From: Salinibacter pepae
GTDB lineage: Bacteria > Bacteroidota > Rhodothermia > Rhodothermales > Salinibacteraceae
Length of the DNA: 64,000 nucleotides
Direction: 5' to 3'
Assembly: GCF_947077775.1 (NCBI RefSeq)
Contig: NZ_CAMTTE010000001.1
Span: 1,702,501 to 1,766,500, forward strand
The translations under genes and the position numbers were made by a program. Positions 18,108-27,314 of the stretch are shown here, one piece after another. Under the pieces are notes generated by a model. That model was given only the letters and a program-made list of their open reading frames with translations. It made no database searches and was not told the origin of the DNA. Each line of letters opens with the position of its first letter. The first letter of the stretch is position 1.

Positions 18108-18808
18108 GAGGGGCTGAGGGCGTCGTGCGGGCAGTCGTCGAGCGGACTGTGTGTACCCGAGCTTTCCCAAATGGTTCATTCCTCACCGTCCCTCCATCAG
18201 GCCGGCACGCTCGGCCGCTCCCCGCTTCTGGCTGGCCAACACAGCGTCCGCGCCGGCGGAAGACATCCCCGAAAAACGGTAGATTTTCCCCACCTTGCCA
18301 CGAATTGCCCCGATTGGAGACCGGACACGCCACGATCGGCGGCCGATGCCCCGAGAGTGTGCCGGGGCACAATCGACGAATGCCCCCGGCCTGCTCTTTT
18401 CTCTGCGGAAACCCGCAAATCGCCCCCCTACAGCCCCCTCTTTTTGCGAAAGAGATGTATGCTTCTGCAGTGTTCACGGCGTCCTCTCAACGCCTGGAAC
18501 GGTTTTCGTGGCGTCGGTTTGCCGGCCGCCGTACGGATCCTTCCTGAAAACGCCGACCTCCACAATTGGGCGGAGAGACGGAGCCGGGCGTCGTCACCGG
18601 CCCCCATTGCCGACAGGCGGGAAGCAGGGTCGGATGTCGTTGGCCTCCCGCGGGACCCTGTCCACCTGCGCATTTAAGCCCTCGCCGCGGGCCGTCGATA
18701 CCTAGAAGCGGAGGACCATCTGACAGACACGTTCCGGACGGCTCGTTCTATCGACTGGCTTTCCGGAGCATCCCGAAACGCCATCTTTCGCCCATTGGAC
18801 CGATCAGA
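18108..18808. other. Hairpin-rich non-coding region upstream of dsbD
   Basis: I see no convincing gene in this 700-bp stretch. It contains a cluster of stem-loops (including 18335-18369 and CTCTTT-TTGCG-AAAGAG near 18448) and must hold promoters for dsbD on the minus strand and the small gene at 18809 on the plus strand. One sub-region with a possible three-way junction is listed separately. Confidence 0.5.
18311..18375. ncRNA. Possible structured RNA element (three-way junction)
   Basis: CGATTG (18311-18316) can pair with CAATCG (18370-18375), enclosing two hairpins: ATCGG-CGG-CCGAT (18335-18347) and GCCCCG-CGGGGC (18348-18353 with 18363-18368, 9-nt loop). On the minus strand this would fall about 205-270 nt upstream of dsbD; on the plus strand about 435 nt before the next small gene. 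It matches no riboswitch class I recognise. High GC content makes chance pairing common, so this is only a candidate. Confidence 0.22.
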
Positions 18809-19045
18809 ATGTTCCTCAATAACTCCTTCCTTCCGTTCGGATCCGTCGCCGACTCCGACCCTGAGGAGTCGCTCGACGAAGACCTTCCTCCCGATCTGCG
18901 CCGGGCCGGTCGAGATGCCTACCGCCGCGGATGGGAGGAGTACCGCGAGGCCGATTGTCCCTTCGGCCCGACGGACCAGGCGATGCTCATCTGGTTCTCG
19001 TTCAGCAACGAAACGGAGATGTCCCCCACCGTGGGGCAAAACTGA
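18809..19045 (+). CDS. Small acidic hypothetical protein with an RMF-like segment
   Basis: This 78-residue acidic protein has no signal or membrane helix. Its centre, AYRRGWEEYREADCPFGPTDQ followed by a tryptophan eight residues after CPFG, recalls ribosome modulation factor (A-x-x-x-G-x-x-A ... CPY ... W), but the spacing differs and the similarity is weak. The ATG at 18809 gives a plausible start, but no ribosome site is obvious. Function unknown; a small stress-related or ribosome-associated protein is one idea. The sequence reads with normal codon use for this genome. Confidence 0.5.
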   Translation: MFLNNSFLPFGSVADSDPEESLDEDLPPDLRRAGRDAYRRGWEEYREADCPFGPTDQAMLIWFSFSNETEMSPTVGQN

Positions 19046-19180
19046 CCGGCCCCGCTCCCAGAACCCACCCATGCGGATCGAGGAGCTCGTCCCCGCACAG
19101 GGGCCCCCTCCACGCAAGACGGGACGCGAGGCGTCCCTACTCGGTGCTGCAGTCTCCTCCTCGCAACCCTTCCAGGTGTC

Positions 19181-19492
19181 ATGAATGAACCCGCCTCCAC
19201 CGTAAACATCACGTTTCAGAGCCCGACCCGGGCCTCACGCCCGACCACGCCCTCGTTCCACCACCGCAACCTCGAAGGCGTACCGGAATCTACGGCCCGG
19301 CAGATGGCCCAGGACTTCACGACCTACCAGCACGAGCCGTCTACGATCAGCGAGAAGAAACTGTACACGTATCCGTCTGCGAGCCAGAACGGTGCGCTCG
19401 ACGACGAGTGTCTCGTCGCGCTCGACTTCGGGGAAATCGTCACCCTAGAGGTCACCCATTCCCCAAACGTACCCGTACGGGAAGAAGCCTAA
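19181..19492 (+). CDS. Small hypothetical protein
   Basis: The 103-residue product is soluble and lacks signal or membrane segments. The N-terminal half is rich in Ser/Thr/Pro; the C-terminal half has a more regular pattern (LDDECLVALDFGEIVTLEVTH), like a beta-strand pair. I recognise no family. The start codon context is ATGAATGAAC. A likely intrinsic terminator lies 130 bp downstream. It could be co-transcribed with the small gene ending at 19045, 135 bp upstream. Confidence 0.45.
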   Translation: MNEPASTVNITFQSPTRASRPTTPSFHHRNLEGVPESTARQMAQDFTTYQHEPSTISEKKLYTYPSASQNGALDDECLVALDFGEIVTLEVTHSPNVPVREEA

Positions 19493-19849
19493 AGCCCGGT
19501 GCGTGCCCCTGCCCCTTGCCGTCCGCACATCAGGGAAGCCCGAGCGTGCCTATTCATCCCTTGAAGCTTTCATCTCTTGAGGCTCCCCAGAAGCACCATC
19601 AAGGGGCTGCGGGACGATTCACGACGCTGAGGGCGTCTTTTCTGTGGTGGGGGGCGTCTCCGCTGGCAAGATTCTTGTCCCCTCGTTGGGGCAGGACGAC
19701 CGACGTTCGTTTGCGGCATCGCCCAAGTCGTCCTCTCTTCCGGTTGTCCCCCACCGGGGGCACCGTCCTTCGATGATGCTTTTGGGAAACAAGGGACCAG
19801 AGCGGTCCGGAGCGTTCCCTGCTTCGCTCAGTCGGGCCCCACCCGTACC
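19493..19849. other. Non-coding stretch before the T9SS-sorted protein gene
   Basis: These 357 bases hold no credible gene. A terminator-like hairpin lies at 19623-19643 and a GC-rich hairpin CCCCC-ACC-GGGGG near 19747. The remainder presumably contains the promoter of the large secreted protein at 19850. Confidence 0.5.
19623..19643 (+). terminator. Probable intrinsic terminator
   Basis: GACGC-TGAGG-GCGTC (19623-19637) is followed by TTTTCT. The stem can extend by one T-G pair. It lies downstream of the small gene ending at 19492. Confidence 0.5.
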
Positions 19850-22720
19850 ATGATGGGCATTTCCCTCTTCACTTCTGGCCGGCGGGCGGTCCGTGCGGCC
19901 CTCGTCGTTGTACTGCTCGGCGGCCTCGGCCTTCCCCTTCGGGCCGCCCACGCGCAGGACGCCGATCCCCGCATTCCTCTCACTGTACGCAACGGGGAGG
20001 GAGGCGTCTTCACCTTGACGCTTGGCCTCGCCCCGGAGGCCACAAACGGCATCGATCCGGCACTTGGGGAGCAGGAGCAGCCCCCCGTTCCCCCCTCCGA
20101 CGTCTTTGACGTCCGCCTCGTCGACGACGACATCCCTGTGTCCGGGTTCGGGGAGGGGCTTCTGAAAGACATTCGGCCGGGCGGTGCGCAATTCGAGGGG
20201 ACCACACAACACCAGATTCGCTTCCAGGCGGAGAGCGGGACCGACCTCACCATTGCCTGGGATTTGCCCGAGGGCGTCACCGGCACAATTCAGAATGCCT
20301 CGGACGGAGGCACGTACGGCACGGACATGACCGGGCGCGACTCCCTCACGGTGGACGCGGGTGCGCCCGACGCGATCGTCGCCCTGGAGTACGCCCCGAA
20401 TCAAGCCCCGACCCTCTCCCTCGATCCGCCCAACGCCTCAATCGCGGAAAACAACAGCCCCCCCACCCGGGTCGCCACCGTTTCGGTCGCCGACGATGGC
20501 CTCGGCACGAACGAGCGCTCCCTTGGCGGGCCCGACGCAGGCTCATTCGCCCTCACCGACGCGAATGGACTCGTGCTCACCGAATCGGCCGACGCCGAGG
20601 CCACGCGCCGCTACTCCGTCACCGTCGCGGTGAACGACCCGGCCGTCGCCCCCAGTCCCAACGATAGCAAAGAGTTTTCGCTTCGGGTCGACGACGCAAA
20701 CGAGCCGCCCGTTCTTGAGACGAACGCCGGCCTCGCCCTGTCGCCGGGCGGATCCGCAACGCTCACGACCGGCACCCTCAGTGCCTCCGACCCGGACGAC
20801 GCGTCCACGACACTCACGTACGTGGTCACCCAGGCCCCGACCCGGGGGGAGCTCCTGGTGGGCGGCAGCCCCGCTGCCTCCTTCACCCAGACGGACCTGA
20901 GAGAGGGGACCGTCCGGTACACCCACACCGCGTCCGACACCGACAATGACCAGTTCTCCTTCGCCGTTGGGGATGAGGCTGGCGCACGTGGCCCCGAGGC
21001 CACATTTCGGATCGCCGTCGACCCGTCCACCCATCGGACCACCATTCGAGGGACGGACGGGACGGGAAACGACACGGGCTGGCGCCTGCTCGCCCCGCCC
21101 TCGAACACGACCCGACGCGCCTTCGAGGACGACCTCGCGTTCGATGTCAACTCGGGGCCCCTGCTGTACACCTGGGACGGCGCGGCGTGGACGCCGGCTA
21201 CGGACTCTTCGGCAGCACTGCCGCGTGGAGAGGGCTTTATCCTGTACTTCTTCGACGACGAGGTGGACCCGATTTTCGCCGACGGGCTGACCCTGGAGAT
21301 TCCCGACCTCAACGAGGACCAGACGGCGGACGTGACGGTCGACGGCCTCGACGCCAGCCGGTCCCTCCACCTGCTCGGAAACCCGTACGACGTGGCCTTC
21401 GACCTCGGCGCCCTGGCCGGGGGCGACCTCTCCGGGCGCGGCTTCCAGAATACGGTGCAGGTCTGGGACCCTTCGGGCGGGGGGCAGTGGACCCTAATCA
21501 CACAGGGCGGGCCCGACGACACCATTCCGGCCTGGCAGGGCTTTTTCGTGGAGCGGGCCCGAGAGGGCCGCGGCCGGACCCGCCTCACTTTCGATGCGGA
21601 CGGCCGCCAGTCTGCCCCGGGCGACCTCATCGGGAGCAGGCCCGCGCTGCTCTCGGCCTCCCAGGGCGAACGGGTCCGGCTGGACCTGTCCCTCGTCGTG
21701 GCGAGCGCGTCCGACACGCTTTCCCGAAACGACGCCACCCTGCTTTTCCGCGGGGACGCCGACACGGGCTGGGACACGTACGAAGCCACTCAGCTCCCGC
21801 CCCCGACCGGGAACGCCTACGCCACGTTGACCAGCCCCCTTCAGCGCAACGGCGCACTGGTCCGCCGCACCCTCGCCAGCGAGCCCCCGCCGGGGCAGAA
21901 CAAGACCCGCTCGTATCCGCTCTCGGCCCGGTCGGTCGGGACGACGGGCACGGCCACCGTGCGGTGGCCCGAGTCGAAGCGCGCCCTCGTCCCCCGTACG
22001 TGGACCGTAGAGCTGATCGACCGCAAGACCGGTGCCGTCGTGGACCTGCGAGAGGCGCCCTACACGTTCAAGCTTACCGAGGAGGCCGGCTCCATCGATG
22101 CCCCCAACGACGCCCGGTTTGCCCTCCGTCTTACCCCCAAGGCGGGCTCCGCGGAGATCGTCGACCTATCGGCCGAGTCCACCGAATCGGGCGTCCGCCT
22201 GTCCTGGAACACCACCTCCGAGATCAACAACACCGGCTTCTACGTCCAGCGCAGGTCCGCTGGGGCCCAGTGGAAACGAATCGGGTTCGTCGAGAGCGCT
22301 CTCGCCAAGAGCGCAACGACCCGGCCTCAATCCTACCAGTTCACCGACGAGAACCCGCCGTACGCAATCGACTCGCTGCGCTATCGCCTCCAGCACGTAG
22401 ACACGACCGGCACCGCCCACACTGCCAACAGGACGGGCATCCAGTTTAACGCCCCCAAACAGATCACCCTTCGCCCTCCCTTCCCCAATCCCTCCCAACA
22501 GCACGCAACGCTTCACTTCGGCCTCTCCGACGCCACGGCGGTGCAGATCACGGTCTACGACCTTCTGGGACGCTCGGTGAAGGCGGTCGTGCGGGGCCAG
22601 TTCGAGGCGGGGCGCCACCGGACGCGACTCTCGACGTCGGACCTCGCTCCGGGCATGTACTTCGTGCGGATGCGGGCCGGCGGCACCACCCGGACCCGCA
22701 AACTCACGGTCGTCCGGTAG
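19850..22720 (+). CDS. Large secreted cadherin/CSPG-repeat protein with T9SS sorting domain
   Basis: This 956-residue protein has a signal peptide (to about residue 36, ending AAHAQ), a cadherin-like domain (about 183-280, APTLSLDPPNASIAENNSPP onward) and a CSPG-like repeat (about 281-385, with LSPGGSATLTTGTLSASDPD). A long beta-rich region follows. The C-terminal 80 residues (PPFPNPSQQHATLHFGLSD ... TVYDLLGRSVK ... GMYFVRMRAGG) form a type A sorting domain for the type IX secretion system. It is therefore probably exported and anchored on or released from the cell surface, perhaps for adhesion. Start is ATG-ATG at 19850/19853. No partner genes are adjacent. Confidence 0.85.
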   Translation: MMGISLFTSGRRAVRAALVVVLLGGLGLPLRAAHAQDADPRIPLTVRNGEGGVFTLTLGLAPEATNGIDPALGEQEQPPVPPSDVFDVRLVDDDIPVSGFGEGLLKDIRPGGAQFEGTTQHQIRFQAESGTDLTIAWDLPEGVTGTIQNASDGGTYGTDMTGRDSLTVDAGAPDAIVALEYAPNQAPTLSLDPPNASIAENNSPPTRVATVSVADDGLGTNERSLGGPDAGSFALTDANGLVLTESADAEATRRYSVTVAVNDPAVAPSPNDSKEFSLRVDDANEPPVLETNAGLALSPGGSATLTTGTLSASDPDDASTTLTYVVTQAPTRGELLVGGSPAASFTQTDLREGTVRYTHTASDTDNDQFSFAVGDEAGARGPEATFRIAVDPSTHRTTIRGTDGTGNDTGWRLLAPPSNTTRRAFEDDLAFDVNSGPLLYTWDGAAWTPATDSSAALPRGEGFILYFFDDEVDPIFADGLTLEIPDLNEDQTADVTVDGLDASRSLHLLGNPYDVAFDLGALAGGDLSGRGFQNTVQVWDPSGGGQWTLITQGGPDDTIPAWQGFFVERAREGRGRTRLTFDADGRQSAPGDLIGSRPALLSASQGERVRLDLSLVVASASDTLSRNDATLLFRGDADTGWDTYEATQLPPPTGNAYATLTSPLQRNGALVRRTLASEPPPGQNKTRSYPLSARSVGTTGTATVRWPESKRALVPRTWTVELIDRKTGAVVDLREAPYTFKLTEEAGSIDAPNDARFALRLTPKAGSAEIVDLSAESTESGVRLSWNTTSEINNTGFYVQRRSAGAQWKRIGFVESALAKSATTRPQSYQFTDENPPYAIDSLRYRLQHVDTTGTAHTANRTGIQFNAPKQITLRPPFPNPSQQHATLHFGLSDATAVQITVYDLLGRSVKAVVRGQFEAGRHRTRLSTSDLAPGMYFVRMRAGGTTRTRKLTVVR

Positions 22721-22907
22721 CGCACCGACTCCCACGGGCGTCGACTGGAGGCCCGCCGGAAATGCTCTGCTCTACGGGAGTATTTTGAAGGCCTAAGCTG
22801 ATCCAGATGTCCACCCCAGTCACTCCGAATCCGTGACGGAGGCGTCCTCAAGCGTGACAAGATTGGAGGTCACGCACTGAGCCCTTCCCACACGGCCCTG
22901 CACTGCG

Positions 22908-23006
22908 ATGGGACTGATCAGCACGCTGTTTCTTGCCGCCTCGGTGGCGACGTTCTCGGTCTACTTCCGGCGCCTCTCGGACGAGGCCCCGGCACAAACC
23001 TCGTAG
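22908..23006 (+). CDS. Possible 32-residue single-helix membrane peptide
   Basis: The frame MGLISTLFLAASVATFSVYF continues with RRLSDEAPAQTS and stops. It has one hydrophobic helix followed by a positively charged and then polar tail, a layout typical of small membrane proteins. It is the only credible reading in the 397-bp gap between the T9SS protein (ends 22720) and the desuccinylase-family gene (23118). There is no clear ribosome-binding site, and short hydrophobic frames arise by chance, so it is tentative. Confidence 0.35.
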   Translation: MGLISTLFLAASVATFSVYFRRLSDEAPAQTS

Positions 23007-23117
23007 CCCTGTCGGCACAGCGGTGCAGCAGGTGCCTCCTCACGTCGGTGCTACCGGATCGAGTCCCTCTCCCCCTGTCCCCTGCTCGCAGGCGGACAGA
23101 GCGAGCACGGCGAAGCG

Positions 23118-23888
23118 TCATTCGGCGACGGGGTCGGCCCGTCGGGCCATGAATCCGATGCGCTCCTCGTACCCGTACGTCGACATGAGCACCGGATAGA
23201 AAGACTGCTCCGCCCGCCGCACGCTTCCGTTCTTCGTCGCGAAGATCTCCCCCGCCTCCACGCGCCGAAAGTTTTCGGCGACAAACTCGAAGCCCCGCCC
23301 CGACGCGTCCCCGAACACCTCGTACACCGTTGGGGTGGAGCGGACGTAGGGACGGTCGATGAGTCCCTCGGCGGCCAGGAAGTGCAGCAGGATGCGATGC
23401 GCGCTGGACGCCGCGCCCTCGTCGTCGTAGTACCCGCACTCGATCGCTATGCCCGTCACGTGCTCCGTCACCCCCCCGCCGACGTAGCTCATGTCGACGA
23501 GGCGGTCGAGACCGGTTGACCGCGCGAGTCGACGGGAGGCCGCGTCTCCCCCCGTCGCAATGGCGTAGGGGCAGCCCCGCGACTCGGTAGAGTGGAAGTC
23601 GATCACGGTGGTGCCCTCCAGCTCGCGTCGGAGGCGGGCCGCGAGGCGCACCTCGTGCTGATCGCTCGACGCGTCGCCCGGCATGGCCCGGTTCAAATCC
23701 GTATCGCAGAACCGGTAGCCGAGCTTGAACGCGCGCTCGTTGGCAAGGACGAACTTGATCGGGGCCTGCAGCGTCACGTCGCCCGCCTTGAGGCGATTGA
23801 GGGCGTGCCACCCACAGGTCTCGTCGCCATGGACACAGGCCAGGATGGTATACTCCGGGCGGCCGTCGCCGAGGGTTTCAACGTGCAT
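23118..23888 (-). CDS. Succinylglutamate desuccinylase/aspartoacylase-family protein (M14-like)
   Basis: The 256-residue sequence carries the zinc site of this carboxypeptidase-like family: ACVHGDETCGWHALN (His and Glu ligands, near residues 19-22), DTDLNRAMPG (near 62) and TVIDFHSTESRGCPYAI (second His ligand, near 96). Family members hydrolyse N-acyl amino acids or related amides. Its substrate here cannot be deduced: no arginine-degradation genes are nearby, and relatives in archaea and halophiles are uncharacterised. The family is usually cytosolic and no signal peptide is seen. A MITE copy lies 27 bp upstream of its start. Confidence 0.85.
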   Translation of the reverse strand: MHVETLGDGRPEYTILACVHGDETCGWHALNRLKAGDVTLQAPIKFVLANERAFKLGYRFCDTDLNRAMPGDASSDQHEVRLAARLRRELEGTTVIDFHSTESRGCPYAIATGGDAASRRLARSTGLDRLVDMSYVGGGVTEHVTGIAIECGYYDDEGAASSAHRILLHFLAAEGLIDRPYVRSTPTVYEVFGDASGRGFEFVAENFRRVEAGEIFATKNGSVRRAEQSFYPVLMSTYGYEERIGFMARRADPVAE

Positions 23889-23914
23889 TGTAGTCTAGGC
23901 AGGTGAGTGTAAGG

Positions 23915-24151
23915 CTCAGAACCTGTTTGTCGGACTGTCTATGGCCTGCGACGTCGCGGATCTCGTGCAGCCCAGGCACTACTCGGTCACTGCGTTCCCA
24001 GCGCAGAACGGCTTCTGCACGCGCCCGGTAGCGCATCAGAGGCATGACCTCACTTCTGCTCGCCCTCCGCTACAGGGCTCGTTTGGGCCCCGTTCATGCA
24101 CGTTGCCCGCTGTGTCTCGGCTGAATATCCATCCGCCAAACAGGTTCTCAT
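23915..24151. mobile_element. MITE-like element, copy B
   Basis: This second copy of the element at 14538-14752 is about 237 bp, with an extra block of roughly 22 bp near the left end. Its terminal inverted repeats (23915-23934 and 24132-24151) agree at 17 of 20 positions with core AGAACCTGTTTG. The interior shares 27- and 28-bp identical blocks with copy A. There is no open frame for a transposase. It lies between the desuccinylase gene and a possible disrupted frame (24148-24312). Confidence 0.7.
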
Positions 24152-24312
24152 TGTTCGCGATTGTGGGCGAACACGTCGCAGTGGGCCGCCTCGTCCTCGA
24201 ATCGGCGGAGCCGCGCGCGAGCAGCGGGCGGCACGTGGGCCTCCTGCGGATCCGTTCCCACGAAATGCCGGTCCGCGTCGTCCGGGGCCGCCCCCCCGCC
24301 ACACGCGAGCAA
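24148..24312 (-). pseudogene. Possible gene fragment ending at the MITE border
   Basis: On the minus strand a 54-codon frame runs from a TTG at 24312 (LLACGGGAAPDDADRHFVG, then an Arg/Glu-rich stretch) and stops with a TGA formed at the very edge of MITE copy B. Its acidic, balanced composition looks coding, and its start resembles a lipobox. The stop at the insertion point suggests a gene cut by the element. An in-frame stop just before 24312 means the upstream part would need a frameshift. No family is recognised. Confidence 0.22.
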
Positions 24313-24418
24313 TCATGGGACTGTGGGGTTGTGTGAGGGGCAGGAGTGACGCCCACCGTCAGTCAGCCGTTCGTCGCACGCAGGAGGCCTTCCGCCCCCA
24401 CGACGACACGACGCGGCG

Positions 24419-25897
24419 TTATCCCGACCGCGTCTCCCCTTCCGCCGGCACTTCTACCGCCGACGCCGGGGGCGCCGCCCCGTTCGCATCGGTCGGCACG
24501 GCCTCTTTTCTAACGGCCCGCCCTACCTGGCGGTGGAAGCGCGCGAGCAGGAGGACGGACGCCGCGGCGAGCCCCGTTACCAGCCCCCACCAGAGGGCCT
24601 CGGGGCCGCCCCCGCCGCGCACCCCCCACAGGTAGCCCGTCACCAGCCCGATGCCCCAGTACGTCCCGACCGCAATGCCCATCGGCACCCGCGTGTCCTT
24701 GAGGCCCTGGAGGGCCCCGTGGGCCGCCACCTGCAGGCCGTCGAACAGCTGAAAGACCGCCGCCACCCCCAGCAGCTGCACCGCCAGCGCGATCACCTCG
24801 GTGTTGCCGGGATCGGAGAGGTCCAGGTACAGCCCCACGATGGGCCGCGGCAGGGTCCAGAAGAGCGTGGCCGTGCCCGCCATGAACAGGGTCGCGAGCC
24901 CCATCGCCATTCCGCCGGCCCGACGCGCCCCCGCCTCGTCCTGCGCCCCGGCCGCCTGCCCCACCCGCACCGTGCCCGCCATGCCGATGCCGAGCGGCAC
25001 CATGAACGCGAACGCCGCACACTGCAGGGCCACCTGGTGGGCCGCAAGCGCCGTCGTCCCCAGCGTGCCCATCATCACCGTCGTGACCATGAAGAGGCTT
25101 GACTCCACGCCCCGCGACGCCCCCATCGGCGCCCCCACCCACACGAGCTCGCGCAGATACGCCGCGTCCGGCTCCCGAAGGCGCGTGAACACCTCGTAGT
25201 CCGCAAACGGCGCCGTGCGGTGCACGAACAGGGCCAGCAGCCCGAACAGGACCGAGAAGACGATGGTGCTCGCCCACCCCGTTCCCGCCAGCCCGAGCGC
25301 CGGCAGGCCCCAGTAGCCAAACATCAGCACCTCGTTGGCCGCGATGTTCACCCCCACGCCGATGAACGCGATGATCGTCACGGGCAGGGGGCGCGACAAG
25401 CCCTCCACGAAGCTCCGTAGTGCAGCGAACCCGAGAAACGGAAGGATGCCCCACCGGATGGCGTCGAGGTACGCCGTGGCACCGTCAATCGTCGCCGGCT
25501 CCTGTCCCGTCCACCTCAGCACCGGCTCAATAGCGCTCAGGATCAGGAGAACGACCGCGCCCAGCCCCCCGGCCAGCCAGAGCCCCTGCCGCACGCTCCG
25601 TCCCGCGGCCGCCGGGGCCTCCGCCCCCACTGCCTGCGACACCATCGGCCCCACGGCCCGGACCATCCCCATGCCCATGATCGCGAAGAAGAAAAAGACC
25701 GTGTGCCCGAGCGCCACGCCCGCCAGCGCCTCCGGCCCCAGGCGCCCCACCATCACCGTGTCCACGAAGCTCATCGAGATGTGCGCCAGCTGGGCCGCCA
25801 CCACGGGGCCCGCCAGGCGGAGGGTGGCGCGAAATTCACGGGACAGGGCAGCAGAAAACACGGAGGTGGCGGACAGCGAAAACGCTTGGTTGATCAC
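24419..25897 (-). CDS. MATE-family multidrug efflux transporter
   Basis: This 492-residue protein has twelve predicted membrane helices in two homologous halves. It carries typical MATE motifs such as HISMSFVDTVMVGRLGPEAL near residue 45 and ALAAHQVALQCAAFAFMVPLG near 290. Members export cationic drugs and metabolites using Na+ or H+ gradients; in a halophile Na+ coupling is likely but not shown by the sequence. There is no ATG before the first helix, so I chose a GTG at 25897 (INQAFSLSATSVF); a GTG at 25933 is an alternative. Confidence 0.85.
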   Translation of the reverse strand: MINQAFSLSATSVFSAALSREFRATLRLAGPVVAAQLAHISMSFVDTVMVGRLGPEALAGVALGHTVFFFFAIMGMGMVRAVGPMVSQAVGAEAPAAAGRSVRQGLWLAGGLGAVVLLILSAIEPVLRWTGQEPATIDGATAYLDAIRWGILPFLGFAALRSFVEGLSRPLPVTIIAFIGVGVNIAANEVLMFGYWGLPALGLAGTGWASTIVFSVLFGLLALFVHRTAPFADYEVFTRLREPDAAYLRELVWVGAPMGASRGVESSLFMVTTVMMGTLGTTALAAHQVALQCAAFAFMVPLGIGMAGTVRVGQAAGAQDEAGARRAGGMAMGLATLFMAGTATLFWTLPRPIVGLYLDLSDPGNTEVIALAVQLLGVAAVFQLFDGLQVAAHGALQGLKDTRVPMGIAVGTYWGIGLVTGYLWGVRGGGGPEALWWGLVTGLAAASVLLLARFHRQVGRAVRKEAVPTDANGAAPPASAVEVPAEGETRSG

Positions 25898-26331
25898 TCC
25901 ATCCAACGCGGGACCGGAACTGCCGTTCGTCACACCGGCGGGGAGACGTGCCCGTTTCGGGAGAACTTCCCGTTCGCAATCGGCCCCCTCGGTGGTGCCG
26001 GAGCGGACGTCATGACGGCGCTCTGGTGTGTCAACACGATCCGCCCTGAGACACCGGTGAAACAGGCGTGCTACACCCCATGGCAAACTGGAGCGTCGTC
26101 GTGCCCTCCTTCTTCGCTCCCCCCCTTCGTCCCTCGCCAGTGGAAGTGCATATTGTGCCCATACTGTGAACTACTGCGGCGCAGCGGGGCCCGGTATGCG
26201 CTTTGTATTTCGTAAAGGGCAGACACACCCGACGCAATGAAGGCCCGCAGGCTTCCCAAACGGGCGCACGGCTTTGTACCGGACGAGCTCGACCGCGCGC
26301 CGAAATATTCTCACCAAGCAGACCACACGCC
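25898..26331. other. Non-coding stretch between the divergent MATE and lipoprotein genes
   Basis: The MATE frame stays open for part of this region without an ATG, so some of it may code for a longer N-terminus. The rest shows no gene. It should contain divergent promoters, but no motif stands out. Confidence 0.4.
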
Positions 26332-27168
26332 ATGACACGATCCGCACTCCTACGCTCCCGACTCGCTCCGCTGGCCCTCGCCGTCGCCCTGGTCGTTGCC
26401 GTCACCGGCTGCGATTCCACCGGCCCGTCTACCAGCGGGGGCGGCGGGGAGGTACAGGTGGGCTTTTCAACCGCCTCTTCCTCCTCTCCATCATCGACCC
26501 CCGCGCTCGCCAAGGCCGAGTCCGACTCCCTGGTGCTGTCCGGAGCAAATGGCGACACCCTGAACATCCACGACATCCGCCTGATCGTCGACACGGTGAA
26601 GCTGGAGCAGGACGGGGAGGACCAGGACGGCGACGATGACGGAAACGACAGCACGGAAGTGGAAATCGAGCGCGAAGTCGAAGTCGAGCGCCCCAGCTTT
26701 CTGGACCTCCCGCTGCAGGGATCCGAAATCTCGCCCGTGGCGGCCGGAGACGTGCCCGAAGGCACCTACAACGGGTTCGAGTTTGAGGTCGACGACCTCG
26801 ACGATGACGAGGGCAACGCTCGAGCCCTGCTGTCGGAGATCCGGAACGGAGACGAATTCCCGAACTGGCCCGAGGAGGCAAGCATGGTCGTCGTCGGCAC
26901 CTTCACGCCCGCCGACGGCACGCCGACCGCCTTCACGACGTACTTCGCAGCCGAAATTGAGGTTGAGCGGGAGTTGCAAACGCCCCTCGAGGTGACCGGC
27001 GACGGGTTCTCCCGCGAGCTCGTCGTGCGGCTCGATCCAGCACGATGGTTCAAGGGCACAGACGGCTCTCCCAAGGACCTCTCGCGGTCCGACTTCGAAC
27101 AGACCGACACCGTTGTCGAATTTGAGGCTGAGTTCGAAGAGGGCGTTTCGGAAATTGAGTTTGACTAA
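26332..27168 (+). CDS. Acidic lipoprotein, DUF4382-like
   Basis: This 278-residue lipoprotein has the lipobox VTGC about 24 residues from the start. After a Ser/Gly-rich linker comes a beta-rich domain (DTLNIHDIRLIVDTVKLEQD, then VAAGDVPEGTYNGFEFEVDD). An extremely acidic stretch (DGEDQDGDDDGND) occurs near residue 100. The layout resembles DUF4382 lipoproteins, whose function is unknown; I regard this match as tentative. It probably sits in the outer membrane facing the periplasm or the outside. A strong terminator follows 34 bp after the stop, so it is likely monocistronic. Confidence 0.7.
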   Translation: MTRSALLRSRLAPLALAVALVVAVTGCDSTGPSTSGGGGEVQVGFSTASSSSPSSTPALAKAESDSLVLSGANGDTLNIHDIRLIVDTVKLEQDGEDQDGDDDGNDSTEVEIEREVEVERPSFLDLPLQGSEISPVAAGDVPEGTYNGFEFEVDDLDDDEGNARALLSEIRNGDEFPNWPEEASMVVVGTFTPADGTPTAFTTYFAAEIEVERELQTPLEVTGDGFSRELVVRLDPARWFKGTDGSPKDLSRSDFEQTDTVVEFEAEFEEGVSEIEFD

Positions 27169-27202
27169 ACTGAGGCCCCCACCAGAGAACCAAGCACGGC
27201 GG

Positions 27203-27249
27203 CCTGGCCGGATGGGGACAATGCCCATCCCGGTCAGGCATTGCTTTTT
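27203..27249 (+). terminator. Strong intrinsic terminator
   Basis: A long stem (27203-27238) pairs CCTGGCCGGATGGG with CCCATCCCGGTCAGG, with one bulge and one mismatch, around a GACAATG loop. It is followed by a TTTTT tract at 27245-27249. It ends the lipoprotein transcript. Confidence 0.85.
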
Positions 27250-27314
27250 GTCCCCCTCATCGTCCTGCTCAACGGCCTTCCCGATGACACTCGGCCACGA
27301 GCGAGCACGTGGGA

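Noticed and set aside
23905..24160. Target-site duplications flanking the MITE copies
   Set aside because: I compared the flanks of both copies for 2-9 bp direct repeats and found none that fits both ends consistently.
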